A DNA stretch of 64,000 nucleotides, taken from the NCBI GenBank assembly GCA_016841605.1, contig JAENYV010000017.1, positions 1 through 64,000 of the forward strand. Reading direction: 5' to 3'. Numbering within the stretch: position 1 is the first letter of the stretch; every line of letters starts with the position of its first letter. The notes below the pieces were generated by a model that saw only the letters and a list, made by a program, of their open reading frames with translations, was not told the DNA's origin and did not search any database. The position numbers were made by a program, and so were the translations under genes. The stretch comes from Dethiobacter alkaliphilus (GTDB lineage: Bacteria; Bacillota; Dethiobacteria; DTU022; UBA8154). Below, piece after piece: positions 63,623 to 64,000 of the stretch.

Positions 63623-64000
63623 ATGGAAGGTCACGTTAGAAAAAGAGGAAACAAATGGTATTATTCTTTTGAGGCATCCATTGTGGACGGAAAAAGAAAA
63701 AGAATCGAACGTGTCGGGGGAAGGACCAAGAAAGAAGCTGAAGCAGCATTAAGGAAAGCACTTGAAGAATACAACAACGCTGGCCTACACTTTGAGCCAA
63801 CTGAAATATCCGTCTATGATTATATGGACTACTGGTTTAAAAATTATGTTCAGCTTAACTGTAAATATAACACCCAAAACAATTATGAAACAATCATTAA
63901 AAATCACATTAAACCTGCTCTTGGTATTTATAAGCTTAAATCACTAACGCCGGTTATTCTCCAAGAATTCATTAACAAGAAATACTTAAGCGGCTTCAGC
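63623..64000 (+). CDS. Tyrosine-type phage integrase (partial, window end)
   Basis: ATG after AGAGGTGATAATT. GHVRKRGNKWYYSFEASIVD is the arm-binding AP2-like domain, followed by KRIERVGGRTKKEAEAALRK and a SAM-like core-binding domain (YDYMDYWFKNYVQLNCKYNT). The catalytic domain lies beyond the window. It integrates and excises the prophage; the right attachment site is expected just after its end. Confidence 0.92.
   Translation, partial: MEGHVRKRGNKWYYSFEASIVDGKRKRIERVGGRTKKEAEAALRKALEEYNNAGLHFEPTEISVYDYMDYWFKNYVQLNCKYNTQNNYETIIKNHIKPALGIYKLKSLTPVILQEFINKKYLSGFS

Noticed and set aside
1-64000. CRISPR array or rRNA gene
   Set aside because: No regular spaced repeats of 24-40 bases and no rRNA-like stretches were seen on either strand.

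Overview
The window looks like a piece of a Gram-positive, Firmicutes-type chromosome, probably a clostridial relative. Pointers are strong AGGAGG-type ribosome binding sites, a PadR/DUF1048/ABC operon, AraC-GyrI and BC1881/KTSC small proteins, and B. subtilis PBSX/Xkd-like tail genes. About 55 kb (roughly 8.8-64 kb) is one prophage with a contractile tail. Almost all its genes lie on the minus strand, and its integrase starts at the right edge and runs off the window. The left 8.7 kb is a worn accessory region with several deletion scars.

Layout. 0-3.2 kb: a minus-strand padR / DUF1048 / DUF1048 / ABC-ATPase operon whose last gene is fused to the end of a response regulator, then a plus-strand AraC-GyrI regulator. 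3.3-6.9 kb: remnants, namely an orphan cyclic-di-GMP-I riboswitch, a truncated group II intron reverse transcriptase, a frameshifted DpnD/PcfM gene, an internally duplicated small gene, a GHKL-ATPase/immunity-protein chimera and an acidic repeat protein. 7.2-8.7 kb: an AT-rich plus-strand operon (25-aa leader peptide, integrase-like zinc-ribbon protein, DUF3883-like nuclease), a candidate defence cassette. 8.9-12.3 kb: lysis genes, with the endolysin cut by an IS1634-type element; the 6-bp target duplication and both inverted repeats can be read exactly. 12.3-20.5 kb: tail fibre and baseplate genes. 20.6-23.2 kb: an unusual cassette (unknown protein, ParB-like, ImmA-like protease, HTH) with divergent promoters and a short terminated RNA, sitting inside the tail operon. 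23.3-28.2 kb: Dit-like protein, an inverted membrane-protein moron, tape measure, a frameshifted tail chaperone and tail tube. 28.3-39.9 kb: sheath, neck and completion proteins, capsid, decoration protein, protease-scaffold, portal and terminases. 40-42.7 kb: a small hydrophobic peptide gene, a Clp-fold SDH-type protease, KTSC and BC1881 proteins and an ArpU/RinA-type late regulator. 43-54 kb: small early genes, nucleases, a replication protein and a C5 methyltransferase with tandem repeats. 54-58 kb: recombination genes (RecT, SMC-like ATPase, MBL protein). 58.1-58.5 kb: a structured, tRNA-like non-coding stretch. 58.5-61.4 kb: early small genes and a Cro-like repressor. 61.5-64 kb: plus-strand lysogeny module (CI-like repressor, ImmA, a membrane-SAP-gpF-like protein, integrase).

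How the genes work together. The rightward lysogeny operon and the leftward early operon diverge at about 61.5 kb around operators with a CTATACA half-site. The same half-site overlaps the -10 box of the SDH-protease gene. The late operon runs from terminase (39.9 kb) to holin (8.9 kb), is presumably switched on by the ArpU/RinA-type regulator, and ends at a strong terminator at 8.85 kb. The IS in the endolysin should damage its C-terminal binding domain and may leave the prophage lysis-impaired.

Family names come from reading the translations and recalled family signatures. No database search was run.
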